DNA of 64,000 bases from Paenibacillus sp. Marseille-Q4541 (GTDB taxonomy: Bacteria; Bacillota; Bacilli; Paenibacillales; Paenibacillaceae), in the NCBI RefSeq assembly GCF_018310695.1, contig NZ_JAGXCY010000003.1:186001-250000 (forward strand), read 5' to 3'. The notes under the pieces are model-generated. The model saw nothing but the letters and a program-made list of their open reading frames with translations. It had not been told where the DNA came from and ran no database searches. Positions 36,250 through 44,511 of the stretch are shown piece after piece. How positions within the stretch are numbered: the stretch's first letter is position 1; every line of letters starts with the position of its first letter. Both the position numbers and the translations under genes were made by a program.

Positions 36250-36918
36250 TTGATTTTTGAAGAAGTGACATTTAAAACTCATAAGTTAAATGAACTGAAA
36301 TCTTTTTATGTTCAGACTCTAGGTTTAGCATTATTAAAAGAACAGGAAGGTTCGTTTACAGTAGCAGTTGGTGAAACGAACCTTACATTTATTCGAACAG
36401 AGGATAAGGATGACCGACCATCTTACCATTTTGCCTTCAACATTAATGAAAGTAAATTCAAATTAGCCAAAGAGTATGTATCAAAACGGGTAACCTTATT
36501 GCAAGAAGATTCCCAGGATGAGTTTGAATTTACAGATTGGAACGCACATGCATTTTATTTTTATGATCCGTCTGGAAACATAGTGGAGTATATTGCACGC
36601 CACAGTATAAAAAGTATTTCTTCAGATGAATTTACTAATAAAGACATTCTTTGTGTAAGTGAAGTTGGATTACCTGTGTTGGACGTTGCAAACGTAGCCT
36701 CGCTCTTACAATCAGAGGTGAATCTTCCTTTATGGAGGGGAGATGGCGCTTCATTTCAACCTATTGGTGACGAACATGGGCTATTTATTGTAGTAGAACT
36801 CGAGCGGAAATGGCTTCCTACAAATGATAAAGCTAGAATTTTCCCAATCACGGCGAAAATGAAAGATAACACGAAACCATTCTCAGTCCCGCATTTGCCT
36901 TATCAAATCTATATCTAA
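36250..36918 (+). CDS. VOC-fold (glyoxalase/dioxygenase) protein
   Basis: About 222 residues starting at TTG, with GGTGTGAT upstream. The N-terminal half is one VOC module: MIFEEVTFKTHKLNELKSFY, YHFAFNINESKF and FYFYDPSGNIVEYIAR, with a His and Glu at metal-ligand positions. The second half (from about residue 130) looks like a degenerate second module without clear ligands. The superfamily includes glyoxalases, dioxygenases and resistance proteins, so no reaction is assigned. An aldo/keto reductase gene follows after 78 bases. Confidence 0.8.
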   Translation: MIFEEVTFKTHKLNELKSFYVQTLGLALLKEQEGSFTVAVGETNLTFIRTEDKDDRPSYHFAFNINESKFKLAKEYVSKRVTLLQEDSQDEFEFTDWNAHAFYFYDPSGNIVEYIARHSIKSISSDEFTNKDILCVSEVGLPVLDVANVASLLQSEVNLPLWRGDGASFQPIGDEHGLFIVVELERKWLPTNDKARIFPITAKMKDNTKPFSVPHLPYQIYI

Positions 36919-36996
36919 TTTGACTTAGAGTTAACTCCAAGGAGTAATATAAATTTGAAGGTAAACAAACTGCTTTAGAAAGTGAGGACTCTTCAA

Positions 36997-37977
36997 ATGG
37001 AATATGTGAAACTTGGAAATACCGGCTTAGATGTATCCCGGCTTTGTCTAGGGTGTATGGGTTTTGGTGTTGCAGAACGGTGGATTCATCCATGGGTACT
37101 TAATGAAGAACGCAGTCGTCCTATTATTAAAAAAGCGCTGGAGCTCGGTATTAATTTTTTTGATACGGCAAATGTATATTCAGACGGAACTAGTGAAGAA
37201 ATTGTCGGAAGGGCTTTAAAAGATTACGCGAATCGTGATGAGATTGTCCTCGCGACGAAGGTACATTTCCGTATGCATCAAGGTCCAAATGGTGCTGGAC
37301 TATCCAGAAAGGCAATTATGAGTGAAATTGATAAGAGTCTTATGAGACTAGGGACCGATTATGTGGATCTGTATCAAATTCATCGCTGGGATTATGAAAC
37401 TCCTATTGAAGAAACGATGGAAGCATTGCATGATGTGGTGAAGGCTGGTAAGGCAAGGTACATTGGTGCTTCTGCTATGTATGCATGGCAATTTCAAAAA
37501 GCGTTACATACAGCGGAGAAAAATGGCTGGACCCGATTTATATCGATGCAGAATCATCTAAACCTTATATACCGTGAAGAAGAAAGGGAGATGCTTCCTC
37601 TTTGTAAAGAAGAAAAAATAGGTGTGATTCCCTATAGCCCGCTCGCATCAGGCAGATTGACGCGTGATTGGTCCGAAACGACAGAACGTTCCGAAACCGA
37701 CCAAGTGCAGAAATCGAAATACGATGCAACTGCGAATGCGGATCGATTGGTTGTGGAGCAGGTTGCAGCCATTGCAGAAAAAAGAGGCGTCCCACGCGTT
37801 CAAGTCGCACTTGCCTGGTTACTACAGAAAGAACCAGTAACAGCTCCTATTATTGGTGCAACGAAGATTTCACATCTTGAAAATGCGGTAGATGCTCTAT
37901 CAATTACGCTGACACCTGAAGAGATATTATTACTAGAAGAGCCTTATGTGCCTCATTCAATTGTCGGATATGAGTAA
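36997..37977 (+). CDS. Aldo/keto reductase
   Basis: 326 residues of the AKR TIM barrel. The catalytic tetrad is visible: Asp and Tyr in FFDTANVYSDGTSEEIVG, Lys in LATKVHF and His in YQIHRWD. NADPH-binding residues lie in the late segment APIIGATKISHLENA. Closest in feel to the YajO/AKR13-like group. It reduces aldehydes or ketones with NADPH. ATG at 36997 has GTGAGGA 8 bases upstream; the ATG-less start at 36982 has none. The neighbourhood (CMD, cupin, AdhR-like MerR) suggests carbonyl detoxification. Confidence 0.92.
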   Translation: MEYVKLGNTGLDVSRLCLGCMGFGVAERWIHPWVLNEERSRPIIKKALELGINFFDTANVYSDGTSEEIVGRALKDYANRDEIVLATKVHFRMHQGPNGAGLSRKAIMSEIDKSLMRLGTDYVDLYQIHRWDYETPIEETMEALHDVVKAGKARYIGASAMYAWQFQKALHTAEKNGWTRFISMQNHLNLIYREEEREMLPLCKEEKIGVIPYSPLASGRLTRDWSETTERSETDQVQKSKYDATANADRLVVEQVAAIAEKRGVPRVQVALAWLLQKEPVTAPIIGATKISHLENAVDALSITLTPEEILLLEEPYVPHSIVGYE

Positions 37978-38012
37978 ATTGCTATCGATGTAGACCACAT
38001 CCATTAATATAG

Positions 38013-38052
38013 AAAAATGCATCGAATCCTTTGATCCGATGCATTTTTTTTA
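38013..38052. terminator. Bidirectional terminator
   Basis: AAAAATGCATCG (38013-38024) pairs with CGATGCATTTTT (38037-38048), followed by T. It separates the convergent aldo/keto reductase and cupin genes and overlaps the cupin stop codon. Confidence 0.92.
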
Positions 38053-38448
38053 CAATTTATGATACGTTTCGTTGTCAACTGGTTCTAGCCAATCCGTTTC
38101 ACCTGGTGTCATTGCTAGGTGTACAAACCAACTGTCTTTTGTTGCGCCATGCCAATGTTTTACATGAGGTGGAATGTTCACAACATCTCCTGTTTTGAGT
38201 AATTGAGCAGTTTTTCCTTCTTCTTGATACCAGCCCTCACCGCCAGTGACTAATAAAACTTGTCCAGCTTTGTGAGAATGCCAATGATTGCGAGCTCCTG
38301 GAGCAAAAGTTACATTCCCGATGGGTGCATTCAGAGGTTTCGAATCTGTAAACACCATTTGTAAAAAAGCATCTCCGATAAAATTCGCTTCCACTTTTTG
38401 GCCTAATGGAAAGATAGTACTGTTGCTTAAATTTTCATTTGCCATCAT
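38050..38448 (-). CDS. Cupin-fold protein
   Basis: 132 residues, single beta-barrel cupin. Motif 1 is GARNHWHSHKAGQVLLVTGGEG, whose His and Glu/Gln would bind a metal; motif 2 is GDVVNIPPHVKHWHGA. It is the second gene of an operon with the carboxymuconolactone-decarboxylase-like protein (15-base gap), a pairing seen widely in Firmicutes. Reaction unknown. The operon is divergent from a MerR gene. Confidence 0.88.
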   Translation of the reverse strand: MMANENLSNSTIFPLGQKVEANFIGDAFLQMVFTDSKPLNAPIGNVTFAPGARNHWHSHKAGQVLLVTGGEGWYQEEGKTAQLLKTGDVVNIPPHVKHWHGATKDSWFVHLAMTPGETDWLEPVDNETYHKL

Positions 38449-38463
38449 TCAATACCTGCTTTC

Positions 38464-38787
38464 TTATTCATTTTTATAGATTTCTTTTGCGATGTTAAAT
38501 GCTGACCAAGCTTTTGGCCAACCTACATAGAATGAAAGATGAGTGATGATTTCCGCAATTTCCTCTTGTGTTATTCCATTTCCCTTTGCTTTTTGAAGAT
38601 GCGGAGTTAGTTGTTCAAAGTTCCCACCTGAGATGAGTGCAGATACAGTGATCATACTGCGATCGCGAGCAGATAACTCCTTCTCTCTTGACCAAATCTC
38701 ACCGAATAAGACGTCATCGTTCAGTTCTGCAAATTTTGGAGCGAATTCTCCTAACAAGTTTCTTCCTGCTGTCTGTTTTTCTGCCAT
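38464..38787 (-). CDS. Carboxymuconolactone-decarboxylase-family protein (YraC-like)
   Basis: 107 residues, all helical. The CMD signature is LFGEIWSREKELSARDRSMI, then EIITHLSFYVGWPKAWSAF. It has no Cys, so it is not an AhpD-type peroxidase. In B. subtilis the CMD-family gene yraC lies beside adhR, as here. ATG at 38787 is chosen because GGAGGA is 10 bases upstream; the ATG at 38805 overlaps that region. Confidence 0.9.
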   Translation of the reverse strand: MAEKQTAGRNLLGEFAPKFAELNDDVLFGEIWSREKELSARDRSMITVSALISGGNFEQLTPHLQKAKGNGITQEEIAEIITHLSFYVGWPKAWSAFNIAKEIYKNE

Positions 38788-38837
38788 ATGAGTTATTTCC
38801 TCCATCCTATATTGGTATGTTCATGAGTGAATATACT

Positions 38838-38857
38838 ACTTAAAGTAAACTTTAAGT
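38838..38857 (-). promoter_or_regulatory. AdhR-type MerR operator in a long-spacer promoter
   Basis: Perfect 9-2-9 dyad ACTTAAAGT-AA-ACTTTAAGT, containing CTTAAAG-N4-CTTTAAG, the operator form I recall for B. subtilis AdhR. On the minus strand TTGACT and TATATT flank it with a 19-base spacer, the long spacer MerR proteins act on. It drives the CMD-cupin operon. A weaker related dyad lies at 38941-38958, before the MerR gene. Confidence 0.8.
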
Positions 38858-39001
38858 CAAGAAAGAAAACAAAAAATAATGATCTTATTCATGTGATATG
38901 ATGGAGCACATTATTTACTTTATTAGATCAATAGCATTCGCTTAAACTAAACATTAAGTATATGATTTGTGTAGAAATAGATATGAAACGAGGGATAATT
39001 C

Positions 39002-39412
39002 ATGACATATTCAATTGGAGAATTTGCAAACATCGTCGGTGTGACAACAAGTACACTCAGATACTATGAAATGGAAGGGCTACTTGCACCTCGTCGAAAT
39101 GAAAATAATATACGTGAATATACTGACCAAGATATCGGCTGGATTCAATTTTTATTACATTTAAAAGCTTCAGGCATGTCGATCACAGAGCTAAAACAAT
39201 ATACCGATTGGCGTGCTATGGGTGATGATACGATGATAGAAAGGCTTGAATTACTTGAAGAGCGGAAGCGTCTCGTCGATCAAGAAATTCAAGCGTTACA
39301 ACAAAGCCAGGAAATTTTGAATCGGAAGATTGTATTCTACAAAGATCAATTGAAGGGGGATCAATACGAATTTGTTCTATATCCAAACGAAAAGGAGAGT
39401 AATGCAGAGTAA
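39002..39412 (+). CDS. MerR-family regulator, AdhR-like
   Basis: 136 residues. N-terminal helix-turn-helix: YSIGEFANIVGVTTSTLRYYE, MEGLLAPRR and IREYTDQDIGWIQFLLHLKA. A coiled-coil helix follows (ERLELLEERKRLVDQEIQAL). No Cys is present, unlike B. subtilis AdhR, which uses a Cys to sense aldehydes, so the sensing mode may differ. It is divergent from the CMD-cupin operon, whose promoter has an AdhR-type dyad. Confidence 0.9.
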   Translation: MTYSIGEFANIVGVTTSTLRYYEMEGLLAPRRNENNIREYTDQDIGWIQFLLHLKASGMSITELKQYTDWRAMGDDTMIERLELLEERKRLVDQEIQALQQSQEILNRKIVFYKDQLKGDQYEFVLYPNEKESNAE

Positions 39413-39434
39413 TAACAGGTTACGCTGTTAAAGT

Positions 39435-39472
39435 AACAACTGCTCTTTGCTAGACGAGGAGCGGTTGTTTTA
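39435..39472 (+). terminator. Intrinsic terminator
   Basis: AACAACTGCTC pairs with GAGCGGTTGTT (one mismatch or G-T) around a 12-base loop, followed by T. Confidence 0.8.
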
Positions 39473-39578
39473 TTATTGTAGTTATACTTAGAGAGGAATC
39501 TACTTCATCTAAACTAAGGGCTTCTTCGCTGAGTATTGAAATCTATGCTATGATCGTAAATGAAAGGAGGGGGATTTT

Positions 39579-39995
39579 ATGCGTAAAAAGAAAACTTGGA
39601 TAATCCTTTTTTCTTGTTTAGTTGTGCTTTTCGTAGGAGGAAAATGGGTTTATAATACAGTGATTCATACGGCTGCAAATCAAATATCAGCTGAACTTGC
39701 TAAACCAGAAGTAGAACAAGCACTTAATCAACTAAAAGAACAATATGCATCAAGCGATTCCAATACAAAACCAGCGGAGTCCTCGAATAAAGAGGATAAA
39801 AACGATGCTGTGTTTAAGAGTCAAGATGATGCTTTAAAATTTGTCATCAGTCGGGTATCCGTTTCCGATATTAAAGATGTCAAGGAAATTACATCTGAAG
39901 GGCTGACCGAAGAAAACAAAGAGAAACTACAAAAAATGGCCCTTGAAAATTTTACAACTGAAGAAATTGAAGCATTACTTCAAGCGTTACAATAA
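39579..39995 (+). CDS. Small membrane-anchored protein of unknown function
   Basis: 138 residues. Basic start then one membrane helix (about 6-23); the rest is outside and highly charged, with a low-complexity SSDSNTKPAESSNKEDKND linker. The C-terminal half has regular helices (DALKFVISRVSVSDIKDV, then EENKEKLQKMALENFTTEEI). I remember similar anchored proteins in Bacillales but no function. AAAGGAGG precedes the ATG. Confidence 0.8.
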   Translation: MRKKKTWIILFSCLVVLFVGGKWVYNTVIHTAANQISAELAKPEVEQALNQLKEQYASSDSNTKPAESSNKEDKNDAVFKSQDDALKFVISRVSVSDIKDVKEITSEGLTEENKEKLQKMALENFTTEEIEALLQALQ

Positions 39996-40032
39996 GATGA
40001 GGTACTGATGTTATTGTTGTAGGTATAAAATA

Positions 40033-40085
40033 AAACAGCGGCAGATTGGACTAGTTCGTAACGTCCTAATTTGCCGCTGTTTCTA
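40033..40085 (+). terminator. Intrinsic terminator
   Basis: AAACAGCGGCA (40033-40043) pairs exactly with TGCCGCTGTTT (40072-40082), with an inner GGAC/GTCC stem. Confidence 0.85.
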
Positions 40086-40129
40086 TAAGAGGGTCTATAA
40101 TTACTTTTTTCAGAAGGGAGAATAACTAT

Positions 40130-41113
40130 ATGAGAGTTACTAACAAAATGATTGATAAGCAATTAAGGATTAGAGGTAGACTTATTGATTTACTGATGAA
40201 ATCTCCTAATGAAGACAAGTGGCTTCAATCCATGCAAAAAATGAAAAAGAGATCGGATAAATCAGCGGGAAAAAACATCGATGGGTTACAGTGCAGTGAA
40301 GTCTGGATACCACGCAAAAGTGATGGTTCAAAAATACGTATACGAATCTACAAACCGCTACGTCCCATAGAAAATGCACCTGCTGTACTCTGGATTCATG
40401 GTGGAGGATATGCGATGGGTAACCCAGAGCAATTTGGGGAAACGTATAAAAAATTAATTCAAGCAAGTAACTGCGTAGTCGTTGCTCCTGATTATCGGTT
40501 ATCAATCGAAGCTCCTTATCCAGCAGCTTTAGATGATTGTTACGACTCACTCTTATGGATGAAAAGAGAAGCAGCACAACTGGGTGTCAGAGACGATCAA
40601 CTCATGGTAGGTGGTGAAAGTGCTGGAGGAGGACTAGCTGCTGCACTTACTCTTTACGCAAGAGATAAAGGTGAGGTGAACATTGCATTTCAAATGCCAC
40701 TGTACCCAATGATTGATGACAGGTCTATTACAGAGTCGGCAAAAGAAAATAACGCTCCGATTTGGAACGCTGATTATAATAAATGGGCATGGAAATTGTA
40801 TCTAGGAAACCTTTATGGCAAAACGGTACCTTCCTATGCTGCCGCCGCCAGAGCTACCGACTATAGTAATCTTCCTCCTACTGTTACTTTTGTTGGTGAT
40901 GTAGAACCTTTCAGAGATGAAACTATTCAGTATGTAGATAATTTAAGAAGAGCTGGAGTACATGTTGATTTCGAACTTTATAAAGGTTGTTTTCATGGTT
41001 TTGACATCATCAATCCTAACGCGGAAGTAAGTAAGAAGGCTGTATCCTTTTTTATAGATTCATTCAAATATGCAGTAGAACATTATTTTGCTGAGCAGAA
41101 CAAGAAATCGTGA
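40130..41113 (+). CDS. Alpha/beta hydrolase of the hormone-sensitive-lipase (acetyl esterase) family
   Basis: 327 residues. Oxyanion motif HGGGYAMG (90-97) and nucleophile GESAGGG (Ser164) define the HSL/acetyl-esterase family. The Asp in FVGDVEPFRDE and the His in CFHGFD complete the triad. It should hydrolyse short-chain acyl esters in the cytoplasm; no signal peptide is present. GAAGGGAG precedes the ATG. It stands alone with its own terminator. Confidence 0.92.
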   Translation: MRVTNKMIDKQLRIRGRLIDLLMKSPNEDKWLQSMQKMKKRSDKSAGKNIDGLQCSEVWIPRKSDGSKIRIRIYKPLRPIENAPAVLWIHGGGYAMGNPEQFGETYKKLIQASNCVVVAPDYRLSIEAPYPAALDDCYDSLLWMKREAAQLGVRDDQLMVGGESAGGGLAAALTLYARDKGEVNIAFQMPLYPMIDDRSITESAKENNAPIWNADYNKWAWKLYLGNLYGKTVPSYAAAARATDYSNLPPTVTFVGDVEPFRDETIQYVDNLRRAGVHVDFELYKGCFHGFDIINPNAEVSKKAVSFFIDSFKYAVEHYFAEQNKKS

Positions 41114-41171
41114 GAAGGAAAAAACACTTACTAATGTCTCATGTATGTAAAATGACAAGTATCTCAGTATA

Positions 41172-41198
41172 CAAGTCGCTACTTTAAGCGGCTTTTTT
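41172..41198 (+). terminator. Intrinsic terminator
   Basis: GTCGCT (41175-41180) pairs with AGCGGC (41187-41192), one G-T pair, followed by TTTTTT. Confidence 0.8.
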
Positions 41199-41232
41199 AT
41201 TTTGTTATTTTCAAGGACTTCTATTTAAAAAT

Positions 41233-41478
41233 CTAATCACTAATTACTGAAAAAATGATTGTAGAAAGAACAATGGTTAGGATGGTTCCAGAAGCACTCA
41301 AATTGATAGAAATTCTTTTAAGGGAAATCATTTTCTTACTGAGAAAAAACATAGTTAAACCAACAATACATATAACCACTCCTATACAAAATAAAGTGGA
41401 AATTGGAATATGGACAAAGTACTTACATAAGCAATATATTGCTATAGCTACTACTACCCCTGCAATGACATCCAACAT
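41233..41478 (-). CDS. Small hydrophobic membrane protein, hypothetical
   Basis: 81 residues with three predicted membrane segments (about 2-20, 27-47, 58-79), separated by KK-containing turns. No family recognised. AAGGAGG lies 21 bases before the ATG but only 9 before an in-frame ATT, so the start may be non-standard. The regular membrane pattern is the main support; the reverse strand is also open, which lowers confidence. Confidence 0.45.
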   Translation of the reverse strand: MLDVIAGVVVAIAIYCLCKYFVHIPISTLFCIGVVICIVGLTMFFLSKKMISLKRISINLSASGTILTIVLSTIIFSVISD

Positions 41479-41498
41479 TCTATGTAGAATTTAATTAG

Positions 41499-41906
41499 AC
41501 CTCCTTCAAAATAATAGAGAATGGATTAAAGACTTCTTTTACTACTCTGATAAATAACCCGCAGCCTGATACTCAAGTTATTCTAAGAAATGAGATGCAA
41601 GTATTGTCTGAAGATAATGGAAGGTATAGAGTATATCCTGCTTTTCCTTTCCATGAAGAGAGACGTTTTGAAATTTACACAGTTGAAATTGAAAAAGAAG
41701 GGAAGTTAAGTTCTCATTCCCATAGAGAGGGAACCGAGGAATTTATTTCTGTTTTTGATGGAGAACTAACGATTTGGATCAATGAATGTGAATATAAATT
41801 AAAAGAAGGGGATTCAATCAGATTTAAGGCGGATAAACCACACACCTATTATAATTCTGGGGAAACTTTAACACGTTTAAGTATGACCATATATTATCCA
41901 GTTTAG
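41499..41906 (+). pseudogene. Truncated XRE-cupin regulator (helix-turn-helix lost)
   Basis: The frame is open from 41499 with no start codon until 41595. It reads like the middle and end of an XRE-type regulator with a cupin sensor: ENGLKTSFTTLI, NNPQPDTQVILRNEMQVL, then EDNGRYRVYPAFPFHEERRF, HSHREGTEEFI and EGDSIRFKADKPHTYYNSG. The linker before the cupin is kept, but the N-terminal DNA-binding domain of about 50 residues is absent; upstream DNA encodes nothing similar. A 103-residue cupin could still be made from the ATG at 41595. Most likely a deletion remnant. Confidence 0.7.
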
Positions 41907-42031
41907 AGGTACGATCCGATGAAGTAACTCTCGTTTCGAATCCCTCTTTATCTGGAGATTTGAACTATGGTAATAACCGGTATCGTTGAGCTAATCTGCT
42001 TCATGCATTCGACGTAGAAAACTGAATCATC

Positions 42032-42040
42032 TGCTATAAT
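42032..42040 (+). promoter_or_regulatory. Extended -10 promoter
   Basis: TGCTATAAT, a perfect extended -10 element, 29 bases before the metallopeptidase-like gene. Confidence 0.6.
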
Positions 42041-42068
42041 AGAGAAAAACCTGATAGAAATGGTGTAG

Positions 42069-42725
42069 ATGATGAAAATAGAACTAGGGGAACATCAAAT
42101 AGAATTTCATGTACAGTATGGCCCACGCAAAAAGCTCTCGATCCATATTCATCCTTCGGGACTGGTTACAGTGAAGGCACCGAATTATACAAGTGATGAT
42201 GTGGTGATGAATATAGTTAGGCAGCATGGGAGTACGATTTTGAAGCAATTACAAGCAATAGAGGCAGCTCGGACGGCTCCGAAGGTCAGAGAATACGTAA
42301 ATGAAGGAAAGTTCCTTCATCTAGGAAAATATTATTCGCTGCATGAGTTAATTGAGACTAATGGTCTAACGGAAGAGGAGCTTCAACGCGATCTGAAAAA
42401 GTTTTATTTTGCAAGCTGTAAGAAAGTGATTGGTGAACGTATCAAAATCTATCAGAAGATGCTGAAAGTTACGCCGAAATCTTTCATAATTGAGGAGTCT
42501 CGAACCAAGTGGGGGAGCTGCAGCTCTGCCAAACATCTTACATTTAATTACCGTCTAGCGATGGCGCCTCTCGAGGTCATTGACTACGTGGTTATTCATG
42601 AACTTTGTCATCTCTTGCATATGAATCATGATCGATCCTTTTGGCGGCGTGTTGGAAGCGTAATGAAGGATTACAAAGAGAAAGAAGCGTACCTCGCGAG
42701 GTATGGGCAAGACATGACATTGTAA
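42069..42725 (+). CDS. YgjP/SprT-like zinc metallopeptidase (DUF45)
   Basis: 218 residues. Zinc site HELCH (177-181), then HMNHDRSFW with further ligands. The preceding TKWGSCSSAKHLTFNYRLAM is the signature of the YgjP-type (DUF45) family. These are soluble M48-like proteins often near restriction or stress genes, of largely unknown substrate. The second residue of the HExxH core is Leu and the fourth is Cys (HELCH), an allowed variant. The start may be either of two adjacent ATG codons. Confidence 0.9.
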   Translation: MMKIELGEHQIEFHVQYGPRKKLSIHIHPSGLVTVKAPNYTSDDVVMNIVRQHGSTILKQLQAIEAARTAPKVREYVNEGKFLHLGKYYSLHELIETNGLTEEELQRDLKKFYFASCKKVIGERIKIYQKMLKVTPKSFIIEESRTKWGSCSSAKHLTFNYRLAMAPLEVIDYVVIHELCHLLHMNHDRSFWRRVGSVMKDYKEKEAYLARYGQDMTL

Positions 42726-42824
42726 AAACGCTAAAAGAACTGAAATCTAAAGATCTTGGTTCTTTTTATTTTAAAGAAATTTATCGAGTACGAAAAACTT
42801 TGATAGGAATTGGAGATGAATAAT

Positions 42825-43391
42825 ATGACCTTATTCTACTATATTGCTGCAGCGCATGAGCTTCCGACAGGTTCATTTGGTCAAAATAAAACAGTTATGA
42901 CACTTCAGGATTACATAACTAATGTGAATCCTTCTGCCAAGGATCAACATTTCATGCAAGTACTTCTGGAGAAATACCCAAATGGGGATAAGTTAATGGA
43001 GATTTATGAGACTGAAGAAGATGCTGCTGGCCTTTATATAACGGGTCCCATTACCAGCGAAGATTACTCTCATGTTTTCCGACATCCATTGGTATATCAA
43101 GTGAACTCTGAGGGCGGTGGCTTTGTGATCAATGACGAAATGAAACAGTCTCATCCCATCTCCTATTTGACCAGCAAAAAGTGTTTAGAGGAGCTATTCA
43201 AATACTTACATCAAAATATGGTGGATGGTGAAAGTATAGAGCTATACTCATGCTGGGCCACCGGTACAAAGCGGTTTAACGGTTCTCCTAAAAAAGAATT
43301 AAGTCTGACGATTAATCTATCCTCATTTAGATTGGAAAAAGGGTTTGAGTGGAAAGAAAACCAATATATAAGGGTGGATAAATTATTATGA
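42825..43391 (+). CDS. Hypothetical protein
   Basis: About 188 residues, soluble, with mixed alpha/beta character and no motif I know. Recognisable stretches include YYIAAAHELPTGSFGQNKT and GPITSEDYSHVFRHPLVYQV. ATG at 42825 has GGAG 9 bases upstream; the TTG at 42810 and the ATG at 42816 are too close to it. The AadK-like gene follows 22 bases later, so the two may be cotranscribed. Confidence 0.75.
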   Translation: MTLFYYIAAAHELPTGSFGQNKTVMTLQDYITNVNPSAKDQHFMQVLLEKYPNGDKLMEIYETEEDAAGLYITGPITSEDYSHVFRHPLVYQVNSEGGGFVINDEMKQSHPISYLTSKKCLEELFKYLHQNMVDGESIELYSCWATGTKRFNGSPKKELSLTINLSSFRLEKGFEWKENQYIRVDKLL

Positions 43392-43413
43392 TGTTGAAAA
43401 TTGGGGAGGAACT

Positions 43414-44265
43414 ATGTCTATATATGATGTTATAGAAGATCGGATATATAACTGGGGATGTAAAAATGATGAAGTACTCGCCATCTATATAGTGGGGTCA
43501 AGAGCGAGAGAAAATAAACCATTTGACGAGTACTCTGATTTGGATGTTGTAGTTTTTTCAACCAATCCAGACTACTATCTTCAAGATAGTAAATGGTTAC
43601 CAGAAATTGGTACAGTGTGGATAGACTTTACCTTTCAAACCGTGCATGGTGACCCTGAGAAACTCGTTCTTTTTGAACAAGGAGCACAAGTCGATTTTCT
43701 CTTTCAACATATTTCTTGCTTAGAACATTCAATGAACTCAGGACAAATTCCGTTAGGTTTTCAACGTGGTGTCAAAATTTTACTAGATAAAACAGAAAAT
43801 GGACAAAGATTAGTACCCCAAACTAAAGTGGCTCCAGAGAACATGCCCATAACAGCAGAGAACTATTTGCAGACTAATAAAATGTATTGTTTTGCTTGTT
43901 TATACGTAGGAAAGCAAATTTTACGAGATGAATTTTGGGTAGCTAATCAGAGAGATAAAGATTGTAAACAGATGCTTTTACAAATGATAGAATGGCATGC
44001 AAAAGCTCTGAATGGAGAAACTCATGATACTTGGCATGCAGGCAGATTTATTAGAGAATGGGCAGAAAAATCTGCTATTGAAGAATTAAAGGATTCTTTT
44101 ATAGGATTTGATCAGGAAAGTAACTGGAAAGCTTTAATCTCTTCGATTGAATTATTCAGTCGGTTATCCTATCAAGTCGCAAGTACATATCATTACGCTT
44201 TTCCAGCCGAGTTATTTTCTAAAATTCAAATGTGGTTGAATGAACATCAATTGATTAAGGATTAG
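43414..44265 (+). CDS. aadK: Aminoglycoside 6-adenylyltransferase-like nucleotidyltransferase (AadK family)
   Basis: 283 residues, the length of ANT(6) enzymes. The nucleotidyltransferase core is GSRAR (28-32) followed by DEYSDLDVVVF, whose Asp42 and Asp44 hold the metal. DRGVKILLDK-like text (FQRGVKILLDKTE) and the helical C-terminal domain (MLLQMIEWHAKALNG) fit AadK. The enzyme transfers AMP from ATP to the 6-hydroxyl of streptomycin. Chromosomal AadK gives low streptomycin resistance in B. subtilis; whether this one does is inference. GGGGAGGAA precedes the ATG. Confidence 0.88.
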   Translation: MSIYDVIEDRIYNWGCKNDEVLAIYIVGSRARENKPFDEYSDLDVVVFSTNPDYYLQDSKWLPEIGTVWIDFTFQTVHGDPEKLVLFEQGAQVDFLFQHISCLEHSMNSGQIPLGFQRGVKILLDKTENGQRLVPQTKVAPENMPITAENYLQTNKMYCFACLYVGKQILRDEFWVANQRDKDCKQMLLQMIEWHAKALNGETHDTWHAGRFIREWAEKSAIEELKDSFIGFDQESNWKALISSIELFSRLSYQVASTYHYAFPAELFSKIQMWLNEHQLIKD

Positions 44266-44331
44266 GGACTTGAAAGTACTATGATGATTTTATAAAGGAG
44301 GATTAAAACCTCTTCTATAGAACCAAACTAG

Positions 44332-44507
44332 ATGACGGCAGTTGATCAGAACGATCGGCTGCTTTTGGACGCATTCGTCTAACAAGGATGGCTGCTGTTT
44401 TGGAACAAAGAGCCGAACGAGTTGCGGACATATTTGATATGGTTCTGGATGCATTAAATGTAGGAAGGGTCGATGAATTATTTACAAAACTGAAGGATTT
44501 GAGGTGA
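44332..44507 (+). pseudogene. Possible frameshifted small gene
   Basis: A frame from ATG 44332 gives 16 residues (MTAVDQNDRLLLDAFV) and stops. One frame over, an open stretch ending at 44507 gives RIRLTRMAAVLEQRAERVAD and an amphipathic end (VDELFTKLKDLR). Joined, they would make one small helical protein of about 57 residues. Alternatively ATG 44388 starts a 39-residue peptide whose end carries the ribosome binding site of the next gene. No family recognised. Confidence 0.25.
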
Positions 44508-44511
44508 AGTC

